A stretch of DNA of 64,000 bases, from positions 558,001 through 622,000 of the forward strand of contig NZ_CP078076.1 in NCBI RefSeq assembly GCF_023101165.1, read 5' to 3'. The notes beneath the pieces were generated by a model. The model made no database searches. It was not told the origin of the DNA and saw only the letters and a list, made by a program, of their open reading frames with translations. Position 1 is the first letter of the stretch; the number at the start of each line of letters is the position of its first letter. This document shows, piece after piece, positions 17,150-25,548 of this stretch. Source of the DNA: Microbacterium sufflavum (lineage in GTDB: Bacteria; Actinomycetota; Actinomycetes; Actinomycetales; Microbacteriaceae). The translations under genes were made by a program, and so were the position numbers.

Positions 17150-18063
17150 CCCCGGCCGTCGCCGCCCGCGGCGACGCCGGGCTCGGCTGCGCCCCGATCG
17201 GCAACCTGTTCGCGCCGGTGCCGGACGCGGATGCCGTCGACACCGTGCACGCGGCGCTCGCCCGTGACGTGCGGTTCTTCGACACGGCGCCGCTGTACGG
17301 CTCGGGAGAGAGCGAGCGCAGGCTCGGCCTCGCCCTGCGCGGCGTGCCCCGCGACGACTACGTGCTGGCGACCAAGGTGGGACGGGTGCTCGTCGACGCC
17401 GAAGGCGCCCCGGTGCGCGGTGCGGCGAGCGGGCACGATTCCGTGGTCGATCTCAGCCGCGACGGCATCCTCCGCAGCCTCGACGGCAGCCTCGCCCGCC
17501 TCGGCGTGGACCGGGTGGACGTGCTGCACCTGCACGACCCCCTCGATGTGGAGGCCGCGTTCGCGACGGCCTTCCCGGCCCTCCTCGATCTGCGGGACCA
17601 GGGCGTGGTGCGGGCGATCAGTGTCGGGCTCGGGCGCCTCGATCCGCTGGAGCGCTATGTGGCCGAGGTGCCGCTCGACGTGGTGATGGAGGCCGGGCGG
17701 CTCACGCTGCTCGACCGCACGGCGCTCGACCGCCTCATCCCCACCGCTCGGGCACGGGGCATCGGTGTCCTGGCGGCGGCGGTGTTCAACTCCGGCATCC
17801 TCGTCGACCCGGTCGGCTCGCCGTTCTACGAGTACAAGCCGGCGCCCGCCGCGCTGCAGGAGAGGGCGCTGCGACTGCAGGCCGTGTGTGCGGCGCACGA
17901 CGCGCGGCTGGCCGACGCGGCCGTGCAGTTCCCGCTGCGCCACGGCGCCGACGCGGTGGTCGTGGGGGCGCGGACGCCGACCGAGGTGCATGCGTTCGTC
18001 GACGGCCTCGACGCCGCGCTCCCCGCGGCGCTGTGGGATGCACTCGACGCGGAGGCCGTGTGA
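17119..18063 (+). CDS. Aldo/keto reductase, sugar 1-dehydrogenase type
   Basis: A 314-aa AKR of the L-fucose/D-threo-aldose dehydrogenase branch. It would oxidise an aldose to a lactone with NAD(P)+. FFDTAPLYGSGESERRLG carries the catalytic Asp-Tyr pair, VLATKVGR the lysine, and VDVLHLHDP the histidine, completing the AKR tetrad. The C-terminal cofactor site AVVVGARTPTEV is present. It is a paralogue of the enzyme at 48579-49544 (both read NLF ... F[YF]DTAPxYGxGxSERRLG). ATG 17119 gives a 31-base overlap with the RraA gene; GAGG sits directly before it. Confidence 0.86.
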   Translation: MAFRPQLRPLTPAVAARGDAGLGCAPIGNLFAPVPDADAVDTVHAALARDVRFFDTAPLYGSGESERRLGLALRGVPRDDYVLATKVGRVLVDAEGAPVRGAASGHDSVVDLSRDGILRSLDGSLARLGVDRVDVLHLHDPLDVEAAFATAFPALLDLRDQGVVRAISVGLGRLDPLERYVAEVPLDVVMEAGRLTLLDRTALDRLIPTARARGIGVLAAAVFNSGILVDPVGSPFYEYKPAPAALQERALRLQAVCAAHDARLADAAVQFPLRHGADAVVVGARTPTEVHAFVDGLDAALPAALWDALDAEAV

Positions 18064-18146
18064 GCGGGCGGCGACGGCGGCTCCCCCGTGCCGCGGGCGC
18101 CGCCGTCGTCGCGATGGCCGCCTGATGGCGCCGCACGGGACCTGAC

Positions 18147-18956
18147 ATGCGGATCGTCGATGCCCACGTGCACGTCTGGGATGTGGACGCCGTGCCGATC
18201 CCCTGGTTCCGCGACGACCTCGACCTGCCGCGGCACGCCTCCGCCGTCGGGCTCGGACGGGAGCTGACCGCGGCCGGTGTCGCCTCCGCGATCGCGGTGC
18301 AGGCCGCGGACTCCGTGGCGGAGGCGGAGTGGCTGACCGCGACCGCCGCGCGCGACCCGTTCCTGCGGCGCGTGGTGCTGCAGTACTCCCCCGCGCCCGG
18401 ACGAGCGGCCGGTGCGACCGGCGTCGCCGTCACCCCGGCGGTCGTCGGCGTGCGGGCGGCGGTGCCCCAGTTCGCCGCCGACCTGTCCGACGTGGGCGGC
18501 CTCGACGCGCTCGCCGACCACCTCGGCGCGACCGGCCGTGCGCTCGAGCTGCTGATCCGCCCGGAGCAGCTGCCCGCCGCCGCCACCCTCTCCCGCCGCC
18601 ACCCGGGCACCGCGATCGTGGTGTGCCACCTGGGCCTCGGGGCGCGGACGGCCGACGGCACGTGGCGGGCAGCACTAGACGAGGCCGCGTCGGCGCCGGG
18701 GGTGTCGGCGAAGGTCTCCGGGCTCGACCTCTCGGCCCGCGGCGCGGAGGAATCGCGCGGCCTGCTACGGCTGGCGTTCGACCTCTTCGGCGCGGAGCGG
18801 CTGGCGTTCGGCAGCGACTGGCCGATGTCGACGCGGAGCATCGGCTATGCGGACGTGCTCGCCGCGACGCGCGCGGCGCTGCCCCGCCTTTCCGGCGCCG
18901 AGGAACGGGCGTTCTGGTCCGCGACCGCCGACCGCCTCTACCCCACGGGCGCCTGA
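18147..18956 (+). CDS. Amidohydrolase_2 family sugar lactonase-like protein
   Basis: A 269-aa TIM-barrel metal hydrolase. It begins with the HxH motif (MRIVDAHVHVWD, His7/His9) typical of L-fuconolactonase and related sugar-acid lactonases. A later histidine in IVVCHLGLG and the metal-ligand aspartate in LAFGSDWPMS complete the site. After the aldo/keto reductase it most likely opens the lactone to a free acid. It is a paralogue of the fuconolactonase at 52732-53634 but about 30 residues shorter. The 83 bases before it hold only a possible 21-codon arginine-rich ORF that I do not trust. Confidence 0.83.
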   Translation: MRIVDAHVHVWDVDAVPIPWFRDDLDLPRHASAVGLGRELTAAGVASAIAVQAADSVAEAEWLTATAARDPFLRRVVLQYSPAPGRAAGATGVAVTPAVVGVRAAVPQFAADLSDVGGLDALADHLGATGRALELLIRPEQLPAAATLSRRHPGTAIVVCHLGLGARTADGTWRAALDEAASAPGVSAKVSGLDLSARGAEESRGLLRLAFDLFGAERLAFGSDWPMSTRSIGYADVLAATRAALPRLSGAEERAFWSATADRLYPTGA

Positions 18957-19019
18957 CCCCCGCCGTCTGTCTCGTCGCGCGGCGGCTCGCACGGAGTCGC
19001 GCGGGACGGCGCGGGAAGG

Positions 19020-19682
19020 TCAGGCGTCGTCGAGGAGGGTGCCGGCGGCGTGGCGACGGAACAGCGCGGACGCGGCCTCGACATCGCCCGCGTCGAGCAC
19101 GTCGAGCAGTCCCTTGTGCCAGTCGGCCACCTCGTGCCAGTCGCCGGTGAACGTCGGGTCGCCCAGCACGTGCATCACCCGCAGGCTCGGCTCGAGCAGA
19201 TCCCACATCCGCGGCAGGTACACGTTGCCGCTCGCCTCGATCACGGCGCGGTGGAACGTGAAGTCGAGCTCGCGGAAACGGGCGAGGTCGGCGGATTCGG
19301 CCGCCTCATGCATCTGCGCGATGAGCGACACGAGCTCGTCGCGGCGGGCGGCGTCGAGCGCGCCGCACGCGAGCCGGCCGGCCAGGCCCTCGAGCTCGAC
19401 CCGGGCGACCTTGGCCTGCTCGGCCTCCTCGGCGGAGTAGCTCGCGACGAAGTTGCCCTGGTGCCGCACGTGCGACACCAGCCCCTCGTGCGCGAGGCGC
19501 TTGAGGGCGTCGCGCACGGGAGCCTGGCTCACCTGGAGCTGTCGCGCGAGCTGGGACTCGACGAGCTGCTCGCCCGGGGCGAGGGTCGACTCCTTGATCA
19601 TCGCCTTGATCATCGCGTAGATCTGATCCGACAGCAGTCCTCGCTGCAGTCCCGCTGTGCCCAGAGCATCCGTCATGACCAT
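19020..19682 (-). CDS. GntR/FCD regulator, candidate controller of the glycan island
   Basis: A 220-aa FadR-subfamily protein: winged helix at about residues 15-82 (LARQLQVSQAPVRDALKRLAHEGLV), then a helical FCD domain with metal-ligand-like DFTFHRAVIEASGN. ATG 19682 and in-frame ATG 19676 are both possible; no clear ribosome site favours either. A 27-bp palindrome ends 9 bases upstream, which indicates autoregulation. The same core occurs before the first ABC operon and between the beta-helix gene and the second ABC operon, so it probably represses all three until a sugar acid is bound. Confidence 0.87.
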   Translation of the reverse strand: MVMTDALGTAGLQRGLLSDQIYAMIKAMIKESTLAPGEQLVESQLARQLQVSQAPVRDALKRLAHEGLVSHVRHQGNFVASYSAEEAEQAKVARVELEGLAGRLACGALDAARRDELVSLIAQMHEAAESADLARFRELDFTFHRAVIEASGNVYLPRMWDLLEPSLRVMHVLGDPTFTGDWHEVADWHKGLLDVLDAGDVEAASALFRRHAAGTLLDDA

Positions 19683-19690
19683 CAGTCTAC

Positions 19691-19717
19691 GTCCATTATC
19701 GACTATCGCTAATGGAC
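19691..19717. promoter_or_regulatory. GntR operator B, palindrome at the gntR promoter
   Basis: Arms GTCCATTA and TAATGGAC pair perfectly around ATTATCGACTATCG; 11 of 13 pairs match overall. The site overlaps the last codons and stop of the SGNH esterase gene (stop at 19696) and lies just before the GntR start, so operator and coding sequence share bases. Confidence 0.75.
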
Positions 19718-20301
19718 GCGGCCGTGCGCCAGGCCTCGGCGATCAGCGCGGATCCGCGCGGCGTCGGATGCACGCCGTCCGGGGCGAGCTCCGCCACCGG
19801 CTGCCGTGTGGCGGCGGCCGTGAGCACCTCGTGGAGCGGCACGAAGGCGGCACCATGCGACGCGGCCAGGTCGCGCACGACCGCCCGCTTGCCGTCGAGG
19901 TCGTCGAGCCACTCGCGCTGCTCCTGCGTCACCGGAAGGAAGTACGGCTCCATGAGGATCAGGCGGGGGCCCCGCTCCCCGGCGACGCCGGCCAGCAGCG
20001 GGTCGAGCGTCGCCCGGAACTCCTCCGCCGACGTCGGGTCGTCGCTGTCGAACCGTCGCCACATGTCGTTCACGCCGACGTACACGGTCAGCAGCTCCGG
20101 CGCGGTCGGCAGGAGCTCGGAGTCCCACCGGGCGGCCAGGTCCCGCGCACGGTTCCCGGCGATGCCGAGGTTCCGCACGGTCGCGCCGGCCGCCCGCAGC
20201 CCCGGGGCGAGGAGGGCCACGTAGCCGTCACCGAGGGAGTCGGGGTCGGCACGGTCGCGCCCCGCATCCGTGATGGAGTCTCCGATGAACGTCACTCGCA
20301 C
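19696..20301 (-). CDS. SGNH/GDSL hydrolase, probable carbohydrate deacetylase
   Basis: A 201-aa SGNH esterase. All four blocks are visible: FIGDSITDAG (Ser9), the glycine in NLGIAGNRA, Asn in YVGVNDMW, and DGVHPT with the catalytic Asp/His near the end. The family includes rhamnogalacturonan and xylan acetylesterases. No signal peptide is seen, so it would remove acetyl groups from imported fragments. The start overlaps the last 10 bases of the beta-helix gene, giving coupled translation from the 24.4 kb promoter. It ends inside operator B. Confidence 0.88.
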   Translation of the reverse strand: MRVTFIGDSITDAGRDRADPDSLGDGYVALLAPGLRAAGATVRNLGIAGNRARDLAARWDSELLPTAPELLTVYVGVNDMWRRFDSDDPTSAEEFRATLDPLLAGVAGERGPRLILMEPYFLPVTQEQREWLDDLDGKRAVVRDLAASHGAAFVPLHEVLTAAATRQPVAELAPDGVHPTPRGSALIAEAWRTAASISDSR

Positions 20302-23300
20302 CGGGGCACCTCTTCCTCATCGTCCTTGAGCTTGGGCTTGACCGAGGTCTCCAGCTCGACCGTCGCGCCCGCGTAGGTCACGGTCAGCGTCTGGTGCGGA
20401 CGCACCTTGCTGCTGTCGAACCCGCTCACCATATCGGCCGTGACCTGCTGCGTCGTGAGGGTGCCGTCGCTCCAGCGCACCCCGAGGATCATCCCGGTGA
20501 CGTCGAGCTCCTCGCCGCGCAGGTAGCGGGTCTTGGGGTCGGCCTCCGCAGCCCAGCAGATGCCGGTCACGCTCGCGGGCGGCGGCGTGGGGCGCACGGC
20601 GAGGGCCGTCGTCTTGCCGTAGTGGTACACGTTGAAGAAGCCGTCCGCTCCGATGCGCAGGTTCTCCCGCGCATCGACCATGCTCCACACGGTCACGCCG
20701 TCCACCCGGAACACGATGCGCGTGCCCTCGCCCTCCGCGATCGCGCCGAACTCGATGCGGTGCGAGGTGTCGGGGGCGATGACGGTGTTGGGGATCGCGT
20801 CGAGCATCGTCTGACCGGGGGTCCAGCTCTGGAACTCGATCGTGTCCTGCTTGATCACCACGAGGTATCCGGTGTTGGAGTTCTGCCACGCGGGCACACC
20901 GGTCTGGTCGGACCGCGCCTGAAAGCCGTACCACCCTCCGGAGAAGGCACCGAAGTCCGCGTCGAACTGCAGGAGCGTGTCACCGAAGCGCTCGCCCTCG
21001 TAGCCGTGCACCCCCTCGCCGCTGATCACCACGCCCGCGTCGTCGACGGCGATGTGGTCGGATGTGCTCCAGGCCGCGGGATCCTTCAACTGCGCGTCCA
21101 GCCGGGTCGTCGGGTACTCCGCGTCGGCGACGGTGACCGTCAGGGTGTCGCTGAACGCGGGGTCCGCGACCGAGGTGGCCGTGATGGTCGCGGTGCCCGC
21201 GGCGACGGCGGCGATGCGGCCGTCCGCCACCGTGGCGACCGCGGGGGCGTCGCTGGTCCAGGTCACCCTGGCGTCGCTGGCGTCCTGCGGGGCGACCGTC
21301 GCGGCGACCGTCCGCCGCTCCCCCACCGAGAGCGCCACCGCATCGGCGTCGAGGGCGACCCCGGTCACGGGCACCCCGGAGAGGGAGAACCCGATGTCGT
21401 CGAAGTCCAGCGACGGGTAGTTCTCGACGTAGAAGCCCACGCGACCGGCCGCACCCGGCGCGGGATCGGCCCCCTCGAGGGCGATCGCGCCGTTGACAGA
21501 GATGCGGATCCGCCCGTCCTGGACCGCGATGCGCACGTGCGAGGTCGCACCGGGGACGAGGCCCTGCTCGGCGGGCACGACCTTCTCGGCGACCACCTGC
21601 CAGGCGTCGTCGAAGATGGTCCAGGTCGGGCCGGCCGCGGCCTGACGGAAGCGGATGTAACCGCCGCCCTTGCCGTTGCGGTCGTACACGATGAGCCCCG
21701 CGTTGGTGGGCGTCGTCGCCGGTGTCGTCACGTCGAAGTCGAGCACGAACTCGGTGAAGTCGCGCGGCAGGATGCTGTTCGCGCCCTTGAGGATCCGGTA
21801 GACCTTGTCACCCGTGGCGTCGGCCTGGATGCTGCGGTTGGGGTCGGTCGCCCAGCCGTTCGACCCCGACTCGAAGTCGGTGAAGTGCAGCACGCCGTCG
21901 CCCTCCTCCACGATCACCTCGATGGTCGCGGTCTTGGCGGCGTCGGCTTTCGCGGTCGCCGTGATGGTCGTGGTGCCGGGGCCCATGCCCAGCACGACGC
22001 CCGTGTCGTCCACGGTCGCGACGGCGGCGTCGGCGGAGGCGTAGGTCACCGCGGTGTCGTCGGCGTTCCAGGGCAGCGGCACGGCGCGCACGCGCACCTG
22101 GTCGCCGGCGTCGATCGTGACCGAGTCGCTGTCGAACGCGATGTCCTCCAGCGGGACCGACTGCGGCTGCTGCGTCTGGCCGATGTGTCCGTCGACCCCG
22201 ATCTCGCCGAACGCGATCGCCTCGAAGCCGGGGATCTGGTCGAACACGGCGGCGTCGGCCTTCAGCGTGTAGTCGCCGCCGGCGGCGTCGACGAACCCGG
22301 GGTCGGCGTCGGCCACCCAGTTGTCCTCGTAGTTCAGCAGGTTCTTGCCGTCCTTGGCGCCGTGCTCGTTGACGCCCGCCATGCGGGGGCGGTTCGGGTT
22401 CCAGACCACGTTCTCGGCGAACGTGCTGTGGTTCGGGAAGTAGTGGTCGTCCTCGAAGAAGTGCCCGAGCTCGGGGTACTTCTCCAGATACGGCGTGCCG
22501 ACGAAGTCGTTGTTGTCGGCGAACACCTGCTGCCAGGCGGGCATGTAGTCCTTGTCGACGACGTTGCCCTCGTGGTCGCCCATCCACTGCTCGTAGTTGT
22601 CGTAGGGCGCGTAGGCGTCGACGAAGACGTTGTTGCGCGCCTCGATGTAGTCGGCGGATCCGCTCTTGATGGCGCCGTTGCCCATGTTGACGAACACGTT
22701 CTTCTCGATCGTGAGGTCCCACGTGAAGTTGTCGGCGTAGATGCCCTCGACGCCCGCCATGCCGGCGCCGATGTCGTGGAAGTAGTTCTCCCGGAAGACG
22801 TGTCCGCGCTGCTGCGGCGTCTTGCCGGAGTTCATGTAGATCGCGCCGAGGTCGTGGAACTGCTTGCAGACGTCGTACACCTCGTTGCGCTCGAAGAGGT
22901 GGTCGTTGCCGTGCACGATGATGCCGGGGTGCGGCGCGTCGTGGATCTCGTTGTTCTTGGCGACGTTGCCGACCCCGTCGAACATCACACCGGGGTTGTA
23001 GGCCTTGTGGTAGTACGCGAAGTCGGCGATCTCGGAGTTCTCGACCCGGTTGCGGCCCGGCTCGAGGGTGGTCTTGTCGCCGCCCTGGAGCACCACGCCG
23101 ACGCCGCCGACGTGCGTGAGCCGGCTGTCGGTGACGGCGTGGTCGCGGCCGCCGCGATTCACCGGGATGCCGTCGTAGGTGTAGCGCCCCGGCGAGTTGA
23201 TGAGCACGCCGCCGTCGGTGAAGTTGCGGATGTCGCTGTGCGAGATCGTGACGTGGGAGCCGCCGAGGATCACGGCGGCGGTGGCGCGGCCGTACTCCAG

Positions 23301-24362
23301 GACGAGGTCGTCGAAGTTCACGTACGACGCCCCGTCGGCGCGCAGCATCGGCTCGTCGAGCGTGGTGACGGTGACGTCGCCGCGTCCGGACGTGAAGGCG
23401 GCGTTGGGGATGAGGTAGAGCTTCCCCGCCGCGCGGTCGATGTAGTACTCGCCCGGTGCGTCGAGCTCCTCCAGCAGGTTCTGCGCGAAGTGGAAGTCGG
23501 GGAACCAGCTCTTCATGATCCCGGACATCTCGCCGTAGCGGAGGGTGATCGTCTTCGCCGCGGTGTCGATGCTCTCGATCTTGTTGTACGACCACTCCCA
23601 GCTGTAGCCGAAGATGCCGTCCAGCCACACGTCGTCGGCCTGGGTCCAGTACTGGGGCCGGTCGTAGCCGTACGTGAAGGTGCCGCCGCGGTTCTGCAGA
23701 TCCGGGTCGTTGCGGTCGGGGCCGACGTCGATGATGTCGCCCATCTGCACGGTGGGGGTGGCGGCGTCGGCGTTGGGCCAGCGCGCGAGCGTCATGCCCT
23801 GGCCGTCGATGAAGAGCTCCATCGGCGGGGTGGTGCTGACGTCGTTGGCCTTCCAGTAGCCGTGGCGGCTGAGCTGGCCGTAGTCGGTGATGCCGAGGCC
23901 GGCGAGGTCGACCGCGACCACCTGGTCGCGGGCGGCGGGGTCGATGATCCGGTCGGTGACGGCGGCGTCCTCGACGGGCGCGAACTCGTCGCGGGGCAGC
24001 GCGCGACCGCCGGTGAGCGTGGCGGTCTCGCCCGGATAGGAGCGGTAGGTGATCGGGGCGTCGGCGGTACCGGAGTCCTGCTCGCCGATCTCGAACGAGG
24101 CGCTGCGCGGGTACTCGCCCTCGCGCAGGTAGACCGTGAGGCCGTCTGCGGGGATCTGCTCGTCGGCTTTGAGTGCCCGGATGCGGTCCCTGGCTCCCTC
24201 GAGGGTGGCGAGCGGGTCGTCCTTGGTGCCGGCGGCGTCGTCGTCACCCCCCGGTGCGATGTAGAGGGCGTCGTCGTCGACCGCGGCCGACGCCGCGGGG
24301 GCGACGCCGAGGGCGGATCCGAACACGGCGGCCAGGGCCAGTCCTGCCAGCACACGCTTCAT
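20292..24362 (-). CDS. Secreted multi-domain beta-helix glycan enzyme, GH141-like
   Basis: A 1356-aa exported protein. Signal peptide about 1-28 (LALAAVFGSALGVAPAASA). Residues about 30-740 form a right-handed parallel beta-helix: an opening ALYIAPGGDDDAAGTKDDPL and repeated N-x-I/F ladders such as VIEARNNVF-type rungs. This layout recalls GH141 (fucosidase/xylanase) and related pectin enzymes, but I cannot assign the reaction. Then come two Big_2 Ig-like domains (about 755-835 and 1015-1095), two concanavalin-like sugar-binding sandwiches (about 840-1010 and 1105-1255), and a C-terminal Big_3-like domain. ATG 24362 is chosen for its signal peptide and GGAG upstream; a longer reading to 24506 would cross operator C. 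No cell-wall anchor is visible. Confidence 0.82.
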   Translation of the reverse strand: MKRVLAGLALAAVFGSALGVAPAASAAVDDDALYIAPGGDDDAAGTKDDPLATLEGARDRIRALKADEQIPADGLTVYLREGEYPRSASFEIGEQDSGTADAPITYRSYPGETATLTGGRALPRDEFAPVEDAAVTDRIIDPAARDQVVAVDLAGLGITDYGQLSRHGYWKANDVSTTPPMELFIDGQGMTLARWPNADAATPTVQMGDIIDVGPDRNDPDLQNRGGTFTYGYDRPQYWTQADDVWLDGIFGYSWEWSYNKIESIDTAAKTITLRYGEMSGIMKSWFPDFHFAQNLLEELDAPGEYYIDRAAGKLYLIPNAAFTSGRGDVTVTTLDEPMLRADGASYVNFDDLVLEYGRATAAVILGGSHVTISHSDIRNFTDGGVLINSPGRYTYDGIPVNRGGRDHAVTDSRLTHVGGVGVVLQGGDKTTLEPGRNRVENSEIADFAYYHKAYNPGVMFDGVGNVAKNNEIHDAPHPGIIVHGNDHLFERNEVYDVCKQFHDLGAIYMNSGKTPQQRGHVFRENYFHDIGAGMAGVEGIYADNFTWDLTIEKNVFVNMGNGAIKSGSADYIEARNNVFVDAYAPYDNYEQWMGDHEGNVVDKDYMPAWQQVFADNNDFVGTPYLEKYPELGHFFEDDHYFPNHSTFAENVVWNPNRPRMAGVNEHGAKDGKNLLNYEDNWVADADPGFVDAAGGDYTLKADAAVFDQIPGFEAIAFGEIGVDGHIGQTQQPQSVPLEDIAFDSDSVTIDAGDQVRVRAVPLPWNADDTAVTYASADAAVATVDDTGVVLGMGPGTTTITATAKADAAKTATIEVIVEEGDGVLHFTDFESGSNGWATDPNRSIQADATGDKVYRILKGANSILPRDFTEFVLDFDVTTPATTPTNAGLIVYDRNGKGGGYIRFRQAAAGPTWTIFDDAWQVVAEKVVPAEQGLVPGATSHVRIAVQDGRIRISVNGAIALEGADPAPGAAGRVGFYVENYPSLDFDDIGFSLSGVPVTGVALDADAVALSVGERRTVAATVAPQDASDARVTWTSDAPAVATVADGRIAAVAAGTATITATSVADPAFSDTLTVTVADAEYPTTRLDAQLKDPAAWSTSDHIAVDDAGVVISGEGVHGYEGERFGDTLLQFDADFGAFSGGWYGFQARSDQTGVPAWQNSNTGYLVVIKQDTIEFQSWTPGQTMLDAIPNTVIAPDTSHRIEFGAIAEGEGTRIVFRVDGVTVWSMVDARENLRIGADGFFNVYHYGKTTALAVRPTPPPASVTGICWAAEADPKTRYLRGEELDVTGMILGVRWSDGTLTTQQVTADMVSGFDSSKVRPHQTLTVTYAGATVELETSVKPKLKDDEEEVPRCE

Positions 24363-24442
24363 TGCGTCTCCGAACTCTCGATTCCCGCGCGAAGAGCTCG
24401 CGCGGTGCCGCAGCGGGCGGCTGCACAGGACCCTACCCAATC

Positions 24443-24456
24443 GATAATCGACTATC
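24443..24456. promoter_or_regulatory. GntR operator C in the divergent 24363-24627 region
   Basis: GATAATCGACTATC is a near-palindrome (six of seven pairs). With flanking bases it contains AATCGATAATCG, the reverse complement of 12 bases in operator A, and it shares ATCGACTATC with operator B. It sits about 81 bp before the beta-helix start and 171 bp before the permease start, so it could control both directions. The rest of this gap holds the promoter at 24535-24564. Confidence 0.68.
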
Positions 24457-24534
24457 AAGGATCGATTCTTAAGTATGCGCAGCGCTTCACAGATTTCACA
24501 GTTCATACCAATTCATCACTCTTGGGCTCTCCGG

Positions 24535-24564
24535 TTGACGAGCCCGTAATCTGCCGGAAATACT
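24535..24564 (+). promoter_or_regulatory. Sigma-70-like promoter of the second ABC operon
   Basis: TTGACG at 24535-24540, an 18-bp spacer and AATACT at 24559-24564. This is a good match in otherwise GC-rich DNA, about 64 bp before ATG 24628. Confidence 0.5.
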
Positions 24565-24627
24565 GAGGAAGCCCGAGACCGCACCGCGAGCGTGCGGACA
24601 CATCACCCCAGGCCAAGGATGACCTAG

Positions 24628-25548
24628 ATGACAGAACAGACCATTTCCTCACAGATAGGAACAGGTCGCCGCCCCCGTCGCCTCTCCGACGGGATGTTCG
24701 CGCTCCTCCTCACGGCCCCCGGCCTCGCGCTCCTCGCCGCGGTCGTCGTGTACCCGCTCATCACCGCGCTGATCACCGCGTTCTACAAGCAGAGCCTCGT
24801 CGAACCGGGACGCGAGTTCGTCGGCTTCCAGAACATCGTCGACGTCCTCACCGGGGAGTTCGTCCAGCTCCTCGTGCAGACCCTCGTCTTCACGCTCGGC
24901 ACGACCATCGCGCCGTTCGTCATCGGCTTCGGTCTCGCGCTCGCCCTCAACACGCGCATCCGCGGTGCCAAGGTGCTGCGCGGCCTCATGCTCATCCCCT
25001 GGCTGATCCCCGGCGTGGTCGTGTCGTTCCTGTGGATGTGGATCTTCAACGCCAACTACGGCGTGCTCAACGCGGCCCTGGAGACCGTGGGACTCATCGA
25101 CTCCCCGCAGGCGTGGCTCGCGAACCCCACCACCGCCATGATCGCCGTCATCGTCGCGAAGACCTGGCAGTCGTTCCCCTGGATGATGGTCATGCTCCTC
25201 GCCGGCCTGCAGACCGTCCCGATCGAACTGCACGAGGCCGCGGAGATCGACGGCGCCGGGACCATCCGCCGCTTCTTCTCCATCACGGTCCCGCAGATGA
25301 GCGGCATCATCGGGCTCGTGATCCTGCTGGAGTTCATCTGGAACTTCCAGCACTTCGACATCATCTACGTCCTCACCGGCGGCGGCCCCGCCGGCTCCAC
25401 CCAGACCTTCGCCACGGCGGTGTACGAGACCGCGTTCGACGGCTTCGACCTCGGTCACGCCGGCGCGATCGGGCTCCTCTGGATGGTCCTGCTGATGGCG
25501 CTCGTCGTCGTCTACGTCCGCCTGTCCGAAAAGGGAGAGAAGCGATGA
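24628..25548 (+). CDS. CUT1 sugar ABC transporter permease, MalF-like (second system)
   Basis: A 306-aa six-helix permease. The EAA loop is ELHEAAEIDGAGTIRRFFSI, followed by FDIIYVLTGGGPAGSTQTFA, the usual MalF-type end. AAGGAT precedes ATG 24628 by 9 bases. It is divergent from the beta-helix gene and coupled to the next permease by an ATGA overlap. Here the permeases come before the binding protein, opposite to the first system. Confidence 0.92.
   Translation: MTEQTISSQIGTGRRPRRLSDGMFALLLTAPGLALLAAVVVYPLITALITAFYKQSLVEPGREFVGFQNIVDVLTGEFVQLLVQTLVFTLGTTIAPFVIGFGLALALNTRIRGAKVLRGLMLIPWLIPGVVVSFLWMWIFNANYGVLNAALETVGLIDSPQAWLANPTTAMIAVIVAKTWQSFPWMMVMLLAGLQTVPIELHEAAEIDGAGTIRRFFSITVPQMSGIIGLVILLEFIWNFQHFDIIYVLTGGGPAGSTQTFATAVYETAFDGFDLGHAGAIGLLWMVLLMALVVVYVRLSEKGEKR

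Noticed and set aside
18060..18125. A 21-codon GTG ORF overlapping the AKR stop
   Set aside because: Arginine- and alanine-rich, no ribosome site of its own and no family; more likely spacer.
24363..24506. N-terminal extension of the beta-helix protein
   Set aside because: It would place about 48 non-signal residues before a perfect signal peptide and would cross operator C; ATG 24362 has GGAG upstream.
20394..24566. A 1390-codon open frame on the plus strand opposite the beta-helix gene
   Set aside because: Its product is a low-complexity Val/Gly/His/Asp/Arg sequence without domains, typical of the antisense frame of a high-GC gene; the minus-strand protein has a signal peptide and clear domains.
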